Positions 29,052-37,836 of a stretch of DNA of 64,000 bases are shown here, piece after piece; position 1 is the stretch's first letter; each line of letters opens with the position of its first letter. The DNA is taken from positions 124,001 through 188,000 of the forward strand of contig CAVSET010000002.1 in assembly GCA_963727075.1 (NCBI GenBank), written 5' to 3'. The notes beneath the pieces are model-generated. The model worked only from the letters and a program-made list of their open reading frames with translations. It did no database searches and was not told the DNA's origin. This DNA comes from Bog-756 sp963727075. GTDB taxonomy: Bacteria > Actinomycetota > Acidimicrobiia > Acidimicrobiales > RAAP-2. The position numbers and the translations under genes were made by a program.

Positions 29052-29149
29052 TTGATGCTGGATCGACCCTGTCAGCGGCGCAGCCTGAATAGGTCGCGGC
29101 CCGAGTCACTCACCAACAGTTTCCGCGACACGGGGCTACTGGCCACCGC

Positions 29150-30550
29150 CTACGGCTCGAAGTCGTACGTCGCGGTGCCGTTGACGCCACCGACGTTGAC
29201 AGCGATGGTCAGCGAGTCGACATTGCCGGTGAAGCCGGGTGACCAGCCGCCGCCGGCCTTGAGCCAGATCCCGCCGGCGATCGGTTGCCCGCCGCTCTGC
29301 TGGGTGATTGGACGGATCGACGCATTCGGGTACGAGGCGAGCAGCTGGGCGAACGAGCACGGGGCCGCCTGGGTACACGCCTTCCCGACGCTGACCCCGC
29401 CTACGATCGCGTTGCCGGTCTGCCACCAACCTGACGGCGCGGTGAGCGGGTCCCAGGTCTGCCACGTCTCGTTTGTCACTGCCGCCTGTCCGGACAGGCT
29501 CGGCTCGAACACGGCGCGTCCCTGGAACGCTGTACTGCTGTCGGTGGCGTCATAGTCCGCGTCGAACTGGAGCGTCGTCGCGTTGGGCCCGACGGCCGGC
29601 TGGTAGGTCTTGTACGACAGGAAGTTGATGTGATCGAGTCGCGTTCCAGCGTAGAGGTCGTTCGCCAGCGCCTCGCCGCCAGTTGCGTCGACCGTGAGCT
29701 GTGCGCTGCCCGAGCCGTCCGAGCCGTTCGGCCCGCTGACGAAGGTTCCACTGCCGTTCGGCGTCTCTTGCACAAAGCCGAAACCAAGGCTTGCCGCGTT
29801 CGATTGATTGACGACAACGTGCCCGTCACCGGGTTCGAAGTTGTTGTCGACCTCGCTGCTGCCAATCCCGATGATTACGTTGTCGGTCGCGCCCACGAAC
29901 CCACCGGTGACCGGACCGCCGGCACGGATGAGGAACAGTCCCGGCACGCTACTCACGGTGGGACGGATACGCGCATTTGGATAGTCGCTCATAAGCGTCG
30001 CCCATGTGCAGTACGTTGTCTGGGTGCAGGGAGGGTTCGATTGCGCGACGCCGCCGACGATCGGGCGGTACGCGGAGCTACCGCTGCCCGAGGAGTACCA
30101 CGCGGCTCCACCCGACATTGTGTCCCAGTTCTGCCACACGCCAGGCGTGACCACACCACCGGCCGACGGAACGTACACAAGCCGGCCTTGGTAGGCGGTG
30201 CTCGAGTCGGTGGAGTCGTAGTCGACGTCGAATTCCATTGCTGGGGTTTCGTTCGGTGAACCCGAGTAGGCCTGGTATGTCGAGTACTTCAGTTGGCTGA
30301 ACCCAGCGAGTGTCTGGCCGGAATAAGTGGCTGTCGCGATCGCCTCACGGCCAGTGCCATCGACAGTCAACAGAGCGCTGCCGCGACCAGCCGGAGGACT
30401 GCCCGGACCGTTCACGAATTGTCCGCTGCCATTGGCTCCTTCGTTGAGGAAGGCCCATCCATTTGGCGCCGATGGTGTAATCACCAACTTGCACCCGGTC
30501 ACTGCCAGAACGACCCCGACGACCAACCCAATCACGATCGACTTACGCAT
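29150..30550 (-). CDS. Lipoprotein with an internal tandem duplication
   Basis: A 466-aa protein with a signal peptide and lipobox LAVTGC (Cys20). The mature part is two copies of a unit of about 205 residues. Copy 1 (about 30-245) and copy 2 (about 250-466) share SALLTVDGTGREA / SAQLTVDATGGEA, EFDVDYDSTDSSTAYQGR / QFDADYDATDSSTAFQGR, TPGVWQNWD / TNETWQTWD and YPNARIRP / YPNASIRP. The repeated unit is a beta-rich module that I do not recognise. Paired Cys in each copy (CTQTTYC, CTQAAPC) may form a disulfide. Confidence 0.75.
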   Translation of the reverse strand: MRKSIVIGLVVGVVLAVTGCKLVITPSAPNGWAFLNEGANGSGQFVNGPGSPPAGRGSALLTVDGTGREAIATATYSGQTLAGFSQLKYSTYQAYSGSPNETPAMEFDVDYDSTDSSTAYQGRLVYVPSAGGVVTPGVWQNWDTMSGGAAWYSSGSGSSAYRPIVGGVAQSNPPCTQTTYCTWATLMSDYPNARIRPTVSSVPGLFLIRAGGPVTGGFVGATDNVIIGIGSSEVDNNFEPGDGHVVVNQSNAASLGFGFVQETPNGSGTFVSGPNGSDGSGSAQLTVDATGGEALANDLYAGTRLDHINFLSYKTYQPAVGPNATTLQFDADYDATDSSTAFQGRAVFEPSLSGQAAVTNETWQTWDPLTAPSGWWQTGNAIVGGVSVGKACTQAAPCSFAQLLASYPNASIRPITQQSGGQPIAGGIWLKAGGGWSPGFTGNVDSLTIAVNVGGVNGTATYDFEP

Positions 30551-30892
30551 AAAGCACTCCCGCCTCTTTGGATCGGTCCCGCTTCCGATTCCAAATGCCT
30601 ACACCCTGACCCGATAGAGGGCAAGCGTCATTGCGGTGGCCATACTCCGGGCGACTTACAGTTCCGTAGGTCAAGCCATCGCCGACCAGGTGGATGGGAT
30701 GATCATGTCCTCCGATGAGGGCGAGGAACCCGACCGACGCGGACGGCAAGTGGTGCTTGGCGAAATCCGGTCGACGAACCGTTGACAAAGAAGCTGGGGG
30801 CACCACAGGAACGGGCGCCTTCAACCCTCTGACCCGTACATTCTCTGCGCGCTCGGAGGTGCCGGGACCGGACAGATAGTGGACACCCTCTC
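30551..30892. other. Gap upstream of the IS relic, no gene
   Basis: Upstream of the duplicated lipoprotein. Overlapping frames on both strands show no motif. GATAGTGGACACC lies just before the relic end and may be IS-derived. Confidence 0.4.
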
Positions 30893-31302
30893 AGCGCGAC
30901 ATCCCGGACACCCTGAGGTAAGGGTGTGCCATGGACCGGGTCCGGTATCTGGTCGATGCCGTGGCGGTCGAGGGTCGGGGCAGCCGAGAGGTCGCCCGCT
31001 CGAACGGGGTCTCGAAGAGCTGGGTCTCCGAGCTCATGGCCCGCTACCGGGTGGGTGGTTACAAGGCCATCGAGCCCAGGTCGAAGCGCCCGCACTCCTC
31101 GCCCCACCGGATCGACGAGGCCCTCGAGGACCAGATCTGCCGGCTCCGCAAGGAGCTCGCCGAAATCGGAGCCGACGCCGGCCCCCGGACCATCGCCTGG
31201 CACCTCGGGGCGGCGGGAGGTCGACCCCACCAGGCTCTCCCAAGCGCCGATCGGGAGGTCGACTAGCCGCCGCGCAGGTTCGCGGGTCCGGGATGTCGCG
31301 CT
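30893..31302. mobile_element. 410-bp internally deleted IS481-type element with terminal inverted repeats
   Basis: AGCGCGACATCCCGGAC at 30893-30909 is repeated exactly in inverted orientation at 31286-31302 (17/17). The only ORF between is an IS481 transposase remnant (30931-31266). I see no clear target duplication. The right end lies 12 bp from the 3' end of tRNA-Arg. With its catalytic core missing, it could move only if a transposase were supplied elsewhere. Confidence 0.75.
30931..31266 (+). pseudogene. IS481-family transposase, internally deleted
   Basis: A 111-aa frame from ATG 30931. The N-terminal helix-turn-helix is intact: SREVARSNGVSKSWVSELMA, then YRVGGYKAIEPRSKRPH and DQICRLRKELAEIGADAG. 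After AWHLG the sequence jumps to GGRPHQALPSA, which looks like the extreme C-terminus (RPHxAL) of IS481 transposases. The whole DDE catalytic region is therefore missing. Confidence 0.75.
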
Positions 31303-31314
31303 AGATCACACTCG

Positions 31315-31388
31315 CGCGCTCGGAGGGATTCGAACCCCCAACCTTCTGATCCGTAGTCAGATGCTCTAGTCCGTTGAGCTACGAGCGC
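31315..31388 (-). tRNA. tRNA-Arg (anticodon ACG)
   Basis: A 74-nt cloverleaf on the minus strand with a 7-bp acceptor stem (GCGCTCG/CGAGCGC), an anticodon stem TCTGA/TCAGA around loop CTACGGA (anticodon ACG), and a T arm with TTCGAAT. The CCA is not encoded. The IS481 relic ends 12 bp beyond its 3' side. Confidence 0.95.
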
Positions 31389-31535
31389 TAGTTGCTGCTC
31401 CGGCGCCTGGGACGGGAGCGCAGACCTGTGCCCGCGCCCGCTCCCGTGGTCTTGTCCGAAGCGGAGACCTACTCTATCCGACCCCACACCGGGCACCTCG
31501 GGCGGCGACCGGACCTGACCAGCCCCTCGGGAAGT

Positions 31536-31558
31536 TCTGACGGAGCGTCAGATACAAT
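31536..31558 (+). promoter_or_regulatory. Palindromic operator overlapping a TACAAT -10 box
   Basis: TCTGACGGAGCGTCAGA is a perfect 7-bp inverted repeat with a 3-nt spacer, immediately followed by TACAAT (31553-31558). It lies 114 bp upstream of the CoA-transferase start. The layout suits a TetR- or GntR-type repressor blocking the promoter. The regulator is not in the window. A second, longer stem (ACGGGAGCG/CGCTCCCGT) lies at 31412-31447. Confidence 0.55.
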
Positions 31559-31671
31559 CGTTCACCACGGCGCGGGACGGACACCCCGTTCCACCCGCAT
31601 CGAGACCCGGCGAACCTAGCCCGCCGTCCGTCAACCGACCCCCCCCAACCGCTCGAAAGGGGCCGAGAACC

Positions 31672-32916
31672 ATGCCAGCCGACGCTCCTCTCCACGGCAT
31701 CCGGATCATCGAGTGCTCGGCATTGGGACCGGCGGCCATCACCATGCCGCTCGTCGACCTCGGCGCCGAGGTGATCAAGGTCGAGCCTCCGTCGGGGGAC
31801 TACATCCGGGAGATGACCTGGCCCATCGTCGACGGGGTCTCCCTCATGCACCTCCACATCAATCGCGGCAAGCGGAGCATCGTGATGGACCTCCGCAACG
31901 ACGAGGACGTCTCGACCTTCAAGGAGTTGGCCAAGGCGTCCGACGTCGTGGTCGAGGCCATGCGCCCCGGCGGCCTCGCCCGCCGGGGCGTCGGCTACGA
32001 GCTGTTGCGCCAGCTCAACCCGAAGCTCGTCTTCTGCACCATCTCCGGTTACGGCATGACCGGTCCCTATCGGGATCTGCCCGCCCACGGGATCGCCTTC
32101 GACACCTGGGCCGGCATCGTCTCGCCCCAAGTCAACGAGGACGGGTTCGCCTACCTCCCCGAGCACGCCTCCATGGGGATCCATGCCGGCCCGCTCTTCG
32201 GCGCCCTCGGGATCCTGGCCGCCGTCCTCCGGGCCAGGACCACCGGCGAGGGTTCCTTCCTCGAGCTGGCCCAGGCCGACGCGGCGGCAGCCATGGACTG
32301 GTACCGGAGTGAGACCTGGAGGGCCTACGAGCGCCCGGAGTCCGAGGTCACCGGCAACAAGGCCGACAATTACGAACGCCGGGAGCCCGGCACGGCCGGC
32401 ATGGTCGAGGGTGTGCGGTACCAGGTCTACGAGGCCAAGGATGGCCGCTACGTCCTGTTCATGGCTTCGGAACAGGCCTTCTGGAAGAACTTCTGCGCCG
32501 CCGTCGACCGCATGGACCTGTTCGAGCGGTGGCCCGGCTCGAAGTTCGCCGACCACGCCCGCAACAACACCGAGCTGCGTACCGAGCTGCGCACCATCTT
32601 CCGCACCCGCACGGCCGAGGAGTGGATCGACTTCGGCGTGACCGCCAACTTTCCGGTGAGCCCGGTCAACTCCCCGAAGACCATCGCCGAGGACCCGCAG
32701 TTCCGCGACCGTTTCCCCTGGTTCTCCCGCGACCGGCTGGGCGCCGACCAGCTCCCCACGCCGATCAAGTTCGTGGGCGAGGAGCTGCCCACGCCGTCCC
32801 ACGCCCCGACCGTGGGTCAGCACACCGACGCCGTGCTGCGGTACGTGCTCGGCTGGGATGAGGAACGCATCGCCGAGTCCCGCGCCCGGGGCGGATTGGG
32901 CGCGGGGTCGTCCTGA
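31672..32916 (+). CDS. CaiB/BaiF family (class III) CoA transferase
   Basis: A 414-aa, uninterrupted protein: LHGIRIIECSALGPAAITMP, VDLGAEVIKVEPPSGDY, KRSIVMDLRNDEDVSTFKEL and VFCTISGYGMTGPYRD are the standard landmarks. The catalytic Asp usually lies in the FDxxxQ/AHG region, here near HGIAFDTWAGIV (about 145). It moves CoA between carboxylic acids. The next two genes (OB-fold protein and thiolase-like) suggest acyl-CoA breakdown, perhaps of a steroid or branched acid. Confidence 0.92.
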   Translation: MPADAPLHGIRIIECSALGPAAITMPLVDLGAEVIKVEPPSGDYIREMTWPIVDGVSLMHLHINRGKRSIVMDLRNDEDVSTFKELAKASDVVVEAMRPGGLARRGVGYELLRQLNPKLVFCTISGYGMTGPYRDLPAHGIAFDTWAGIVSPQVNEDGFAYLPEHASMGIHAGPLFGALGILAAVLRARTTGEGSFLELAQADAAAAMDWYRSETWRAYERPESEVTGNKADNYERREPGTAGMVEGVRYQVYEAKDGRYVLFMASEQAFWKNFCAAVDRMDLFERWPGSKFADHARNNTELRTELRTIFRTRTAEEWIDFGVTANFPVSPVNSPKTIAEDPQFRDRFPWFSRDRLGADQLPTPIKFVGEELPTPSHAPTVGQHTDAVLRYVLGWDEERIAESRARGGLGAGSS

Positions 32917-33018
32917 CCGGCGACGACCCGTGACCGACATCCTGGTCGCCCGCTACCGACCAACAGCGATGCCTGACCGGCCCCGGACCCCGGAACGACC
33001 GGGCGTTAGTATCCGGCC

Positions 33019-33489
33019 ATGCCCCCGGCCAAGACCCGCCTGCCAGCCGTCGAGGGATGGTTCACCCTGGACGATCGGACCCCCGCATTGCTCGGCAGCA
33101 GGTGCACCTCCTGTGGGAACTTCGCCTTCCCCAAGGAGACCTTCTTCTGCCGCAATCCCGAATGCGCCGGAACCGAGTTCGAGGAGACCGAGCTGAGCCG
33201 GACCGGCACGGTGTGGTCCTACACCGACGCCTGCTACCAGCCCCCGGACCCGTACCGGGCGGCCGACCCGTACGTCCCCTTCGCCATCGCCGCCGTCGAG
33301 CTCGCCGCCGAGCAGATGGTGGTGATGGGCCAGGTGGACGGCAGCGTGGGCGTCGACGGCCTGCACATCGGCCAGGAGGTGGAGCTGGTGCTCGACACCC
33401 TCTATGAGGACGACGAGCACGAGTACATGGTGTGGAAGTGGCGGCCGAGGGGTCTCGCCGGGTTGGGCGGGCAGCGGGCCGGTGCTTGA
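33019..33489 (+). CDS. Zn-ribbon/OB-fold (DUF35) acyl-CoA-binding protein
   Basis: A 156-aa protein. A zinc ribbon with CTSCGNFAFPKETFFCRNPEC (Cys about 31, 34, 46, 51) is followed by an OB fold ending in EVELVLDTLY. DUF35 proteins bind acyl-CoA and pair with thiolase-like lipid-transfer proteins, for example in steroid side-chain cleavage. Its stop overlaps the start of the thiolase-like gene by 8 nt, so the pair is probably translationally coupled. Confidence 0.9.
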   Translation: MPPAKTRLPAVEGWFTLDDRTPALLGSRCTSCGNFAFPKETFFCRNPECAGTEFEETELSRTGTVWSYTDACYQPPDPYRAADPYVPFAIAAVELAAEQMVVMGQVDGSVGVDGLHIGQEVELVLDTLYEDDEHEYMVWKWRPRGLAGLGGQRAGA

Positions 33490-34680
33490 CGACCGGCGGA
33501 TCGCCGTCCTCGGCGCCGGGATGCACCCCTGGGGCAAGTGGGGCCGCAATTTCGTCGAGTACGGGCTGGCCGCGGCGGGCGACGCGCTCGCGCGACGCCG
33601 GCCTGGCCTGGACCGACGTGCAGTTCGTGGCGGGAGCCGACACCATCCGCAACGGCTACCCCGGCTTCGTGGCCGGCGCCACCTTCGCCCAGGCCCTCGG
33701 GTGGACCGGCGCCCGGGTGTCCTCGGCCTATGCCGCCTGTGCCTCCGGGGCCCAAGCCATCGCCAACGCCCGGGCCCAGATCCTGGCCGGCCTCTGCGAC
33801 GTGGCCCTGGTGGTCGGGGCCGACACCACCCCGAAGGGCTTCTTCGCCCCGGTCGGCGGAGACCGCAAGGACGATCCCGACTGGCTGCGCTTCCATCTGC
33901 TGGGAGCGACCAACCCGACCTACTTCGCCCTCTACGCCCGCCGGCGCATGGAGCTGTTCGGCGCCACCGAGGCCGACTTCGCCGCCGTCAAGGTCAAGAA
34001 CGCCCGGCACGGTCTGGCCAACCCGAACGCCCGCTACCGCAAGGAGGTCACCGCCGAGGAGGTCCTCCAGTCCCCGATGGTGGCCGACCCCCTGCGGCTC
34101 CTCGAGATCTGCGCCACCTCCGACGGCGGGGCCGCCCTGGTGCTCACCAGCATGGAGTTCGCCCGGCGCTACGCCGGCGCCGGCCCGAGCGTCACCATCG
34201 ACGCCGTGTCGACGGTCACCCCGCGGTTCCCCCAGACGTCATCGAGATGCCCAACTTCTCGACCGACTCGGCCGCCACTGCCGCCTCGGTGGGCCCGACC
34301 TTCAAGCAGTCGGTGGCCCAGGCCGCCTACGACGAGGCCGGCATCGGCCCCGAGGACGTCGACCTGGCCGAGATCTACGACCTGTCGTCGGCCCTCGAGC
34401 TCGACTGGTACGAGGACATCGGCCTGTGCAAGGAGGGCGAGGCCGAGCGTCTGCTGCGCGAGGGCGACACCGCCATCGGCGGCCGTGTCCCGGTCAACCC
34501 GAGCGGTGGTCTGTCCTGCTTCGGCGAGGCCATCCCGGCCCAGGCCATCGCCCAGGTGTGCGAGCTGGTCTGGCAGCTGCGGGGCGGGCGGCCGGGCGCC
34601 AGGTCGAGGGGGCCCGGGTCGGGGTGACCGCCAACCAGGGGTTGTTCGGCCACGGCTCGTCGGTGATCGTCTCGACGTAG
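33482..34680 (+). CDS. Thiolase-like lipid-transfer protein (frame-broken)
   Basis: GTG 33482 gives RIAVLGAGMHPWGKWGRNF. Shifts near 33600, 34235 and 34595 move among three frames, with pieces FVAGADTIRNGYPGF, VSSAYAACASGAQAIANARA (nucleophile Cys region), VIEMPNFSTDSAA and VNPSGGLSCFGEAIPAQAIA, ending VTANQGLFGHGSSVIVST. The joined length, about 398 aa, matches Ltp/SCP-X-like thiolases. It is coupled to the DUF35 gene. Because every segment is well conserved, sequence error is the easiest explanation for the breaks. Confidence 0.82.
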
Positions 34681-34733
34681 GGCTGGTCCCGGCGGGGTGG
34701 TCAGCCGGTGGGGCGATCCGACCGCTCACTCGG

Positions 34734-35685
34734 TCAGCCGGTGACGAGGACGAGCTTCCCGAGCTTCTCACCGGCGGCGAACCGCTCGTACCCCTCGTCG
34801 GCGTCGGTCCATGGGGATCCGCTCGGCCACCGGGACATGCACCTCACCTTCGGCCAGCAGGGCCACCGCATGCTCCTCGACGGCCCGGGTGACGGCCGCC
34901 TTCTCCTCGTCGGTGCGCGCACGCAGCGTCGACCCCCGGACGGTCGAACGGCTGCCCATGAGGGCCAGCAGGTTGAGCTCCACCTTGGCCCCGGCCCCGA
35001 CCCCGATCACCACCATCCGGCCGCCGGTGGTCAGGTGGCGGGAGGACAGCCGCCACGCCGGGCGCACCGACCAGCTCGAGGGAGACGTCGAGGGGCCCGT
35101 GCCGGGCGACCCCGGCGGGCTCGACCACCTCGTCGGCCCCGAGCTCGGCGCACCTGACTGCGTGCCGGTCGACCGAGCGGACCGAGGCCACGACGGGGCG
35201 CCGGCCGCATGGGCCAGCTGCACCGCCGCCGTCCCCACCCCGCCAGCCGCGCCCGGAGATGAGGACCCGTTCGCCCGACCGACAGGTGGCCTGGGCGAAC
35301 AGCGCGTCGTAGGCGGTGGAGAAGGCCTCGGGGAATCCGCCGGCCTGGTCCCAGGGGATGTCCTCGGGAACCGGGAGGAGGGCGCTCTCGGGCACGGCGA
35401 TGCTCGGCCTGGCGCCCGCCGCCGGCGAGGCCCATGACCCGGTCGCCGACCCCGAGGTGTGCCCCGTCCCCGACCGCCAGGTCAGCCACCTCTCCGGCGA
35501 ACTCCATGCCCGGGATGTCCTGCCGGCCAGCCGGGCGGCGCCGGATAGAGGCCTTCCGGACTGCATGGAGGTCGGCCGCGTTGATGCCGGCGGCCACACC
35601 GACACCAGCACCTCACCGGCCGGAGCATCGGGATCGGGGTGCTCTCCCACCCGAGGTCCCCCTCGACGATGGTCACGGCGTGCAC
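34734..35685 (-). CDS. Zinc-type (MDR) alcohol dehydrogenase/quinone reductase (frame-broken)
   Basis: It starts near GTG 35685 (VHAVTIVEGDLGWEST) and ends at 34734 (YERFAAGEKLGKLVLVTG). At least five shifts are needed. The pieces in order are PDAPAGEVLVSV, AAGINAADLHAVRKASI, DIPGMEFAGEVADLAVGDG, ALLPVPEDIPWDQAGGFPEA, then GERVLISG, GTAAVQLAHAAGA and VVIGVGAGAKVELNLLALMG. This is the GroES-like plus Rossmann order of quinone-oxidoreductase-type MDRs. Substrate unknown. It is the most heavily broken gene here. Confidence 0.72.
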
Positions 35686-35774
35686 CCGGACCACCGTACG
35701 ACGGGCCGGCCCGTGCGGTGCCGGGTACCGGGGCACCGGACGGGCCCCGGTAGTCTGGGCCCAGGAGGTCAGGG

Positions 35775-36842
35775 ATGGGAGCCGAGCCGGCACCGGAGGG
35801 GGCAGCAGCCCGTTCCGGACGCCCGCCGCCGTCCGGCCGGGATTCGACCCCGCCCCGCAACGGGGGGTTTGCCCACCCGACCGCCGGCATGGTATTGCAC
35901 CGGGTGCTGGCCGTGTCGGCCCGCACCTTCCTGCTGAACGACATCGGCACCGAGCTGACCGACGATGCGAGATCGTGTGAGACCGTCGACTCACTGAGCA
36001 TCCGGATGAGCCCCCGCCCGTTGTGGACCCAGGCGGCGGCCACGCGCCCTCGAGCAGTCCCAGCGGCGCCCGACCGAGACGGAGCGCATCCACCAGAGCC
36101 GGGTGGCCATGCGCCGCATCCGGTCCAACCTGCGAACCTTCCGGCTGGCCTTCGACCCGAGCTGGGGCACCTCCCTCCGGGCCGAGCTGGCCTGGTACGG
36201 GCGCTCGTCTCGGCGGGTCGAGGGACCTCCACATCATCAGGGACGTGGTCGTGGGCAAGGGGCCCGGCGGTCATGGAGCCGGACCAGATCCTCCGCATCG
36301 AGTCCGTGGTGACTCGGCCCGGCTGGCCGACACACTGGCGGACATCGCCAAGCACCAGGGTGGCGCACGCCGCTTCCAGCTGACCGAGCAGATGATGGTG
36401 CTCTGGGACGGTCCGGACTTCAAGGCCAAGGCCAACCGGCCGGCCGAGGAGGTACTGCCGGTGATGTTGCGTCGCGCCTGGCACGACCTGCGGGGTGCGG
36501 CGCGCCGGGCCCGCAAGGAGCGCCAGCGAGTCCAACCTGCACACCCTGCGCATCCGGATGAAGGACCTGCGCTACGGCTGCGAGACCGTCGCCCTCATCG
36601 GTGACGGGCCGGCCCACAAGACGGCCCGGGCGGCAGAGCGGTTACAGATCAAGCTCGGGGACCTGCACGACGCCATCTTCTCGATCGCCTGGTTCGAGGA
36701 CCTGGCCCACGAGCGGCCCGACCTGGCCGAGCCCCTCGGGCGGCTGGTGAGCGCGCAGCACGACGCGGCGGCCGCCGCCCGCAAGGGGTGGAAGCGCGAG
36801 CTGAAAGAGGTCGAGCGCCGGTGGAGGCGCTGGCACGCCTGA
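35775..36842 (+). CDS. CHAD domain protein (frame-broken)
   Basis: Three or more frames are needed. The start may be 35775 or the internal ATG 35889 (MVLHRVLAVSARTFLLNDIG). Both CHAD helices are present: RIHQSRVAMRRIRSNLRTFR (His and Arg/Lys pattern) and later LHTLRIRMKDLRYGCE, followed by LQIKLGDLHDAIF and a C-terminal helix bundle. CHAD domains bind inorganic polyphosphate. The convergent neighbour is a polyphosphate glucokinase, which fits a shared polyphosphate theme. Breaks lie near 36040, 36220 and 36520. Confidence 0.78.
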
Positions 36843-36888
36843 GGCTCGAGCGCGCGGCAGTTCGACCCCGGCACAGCTGGCCGGCAAC

Positions 36889-37773
36889 CTATGTCTGAGC
36901 CTCGTTGACCCCGACATGATCCGACGTCCACAGCTTCACGCCCCCGAGGATGCCGGCCGTGTTGTCGACGATGGTCACGTCGTCGTCCAGGAGGTGGCGG
37001 TTGACCCGGCGTGAGTTGCCGCCGCCGATGTAGAGGTGGTCGAAGAACAGCAGTGCCCGCAGGGTGGTGATGGCCTTCAGCACCCGCTTGTTCCAGCGCT
37101 CCTCCCCGATCTCCTTGCGGGTCGCCTCCCCCAGTTGCTGGTTGTAGGTCTCGCCCTTGCGGAAGGGCTGGTGGGCGATCTCGAGGTGGGGCATGAGCTG
37201 CCCCCGGTAGAAGAGCCCGGTCCCGAACCCGGTCCCGAGCGTGATGGCGAGCTCGAGCCCCTGGCCGCTGACCACGGCCGCGCCCTGGATGTCGGCGTCG
37301 TTGGCCACCTTGGTCGGCAGGACGAACGCCTCGGTCAGCGCCATCGAGAGGTCGAAACCCGACCACACCTCGGCCAGCTCCGGGTCCGACCGTCGCTGCC
37401 CGGCCCGTGCTTCGTCGAGAAGTGCGGTGCCGAGAGGACCTTGCCGTCCCGCACCATGCCCGGGAAACCCACCGAGGCCCGGGCGGCCGCCGGCAACGGC
37501 GCCACCAGCTTGGTCAGCATCGGAGACGAGCTTGTCGGGCGGCATCGGATAGGTGGTCGGCACCTTCACCCGGTCGGCGACCATGACGGCGTCGGCGTCG
37601 ACCACCGAGGCCTTGAGCCCGGTCCCCCCGATGTCGACCCCGAGGGTGAAGGGCCGGCGCGGCTCGGACTTGGGCGCCCCGGCGGTGGCGCCCGCCGACT
37701 GGACCTCGACGCTGGGATCGCCCATCGCCACGCCCGGGAGGCCACTGTGCTCGTCGTCGCTCATGGCACCCAC
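36889..37773 (-). CDS. ppgK: Polyphosphate glucokinase (ROK family), with a locally shifted segment
   Basis: A 294-aa frame. It has the phosphate loop FTLGVDIGGTGLKASVVD, NDADIQGAAVVSG and ITLGTGFGTGLFYRGQ. These are ROK features, and the overall layout fits PpgK, which phosphorylates glucose using polyphosphate (or ATP). Between about 37400 and 37520 the frame is wrong: the neighbouring frame gives ASVGFPGMVRDGKVLSAPHF, the conserved catalytic region. So two compensating single-base shifts bracket it. It is convergent with the CHAD gene. Confidence 0.82.
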   Translation of the reverse strand: MGAMSDDEHSGLPGVAMGDPSVEVQSAGATAGAPKSEPRRPFTLGVDIGGTGLKASVVDADAVMVADRVKVPTTYPMPPDKLVSDADQAGGAVAGGRPGLGGFPGHGAGRQGPLGTALLDEARAGQRRSDPELAEVWSGFDLSMALTEAFVLPTKVANDADIQGAAVVSGQGLELAITLGTGFGTGLFYRGQLMPHLEIAHQPFRKGETYNQQLGEATRKEIGEERWNKRVLKAITTLRALLFFDHLYIGGGNSRRVNRHLLDDDVTIVDNTAGILGGVKLWTSDHVGVNEAQT

Positions 37774-37836
37774 GCTACGCCCGACGGCCTGTGACCGGGT
37801 CGCATCGCCGGACCGCGACCATTAGCGTCCCCTTCC

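Noticed and set aside
31412..31447. ACGGGAGCG/CGCTCCCGT stem as a terminator
   Set aside because: It lies upstream of both the tRNA and the CoA-transferase gene, so it terminates nothing obvious; left as an unexplained stem.
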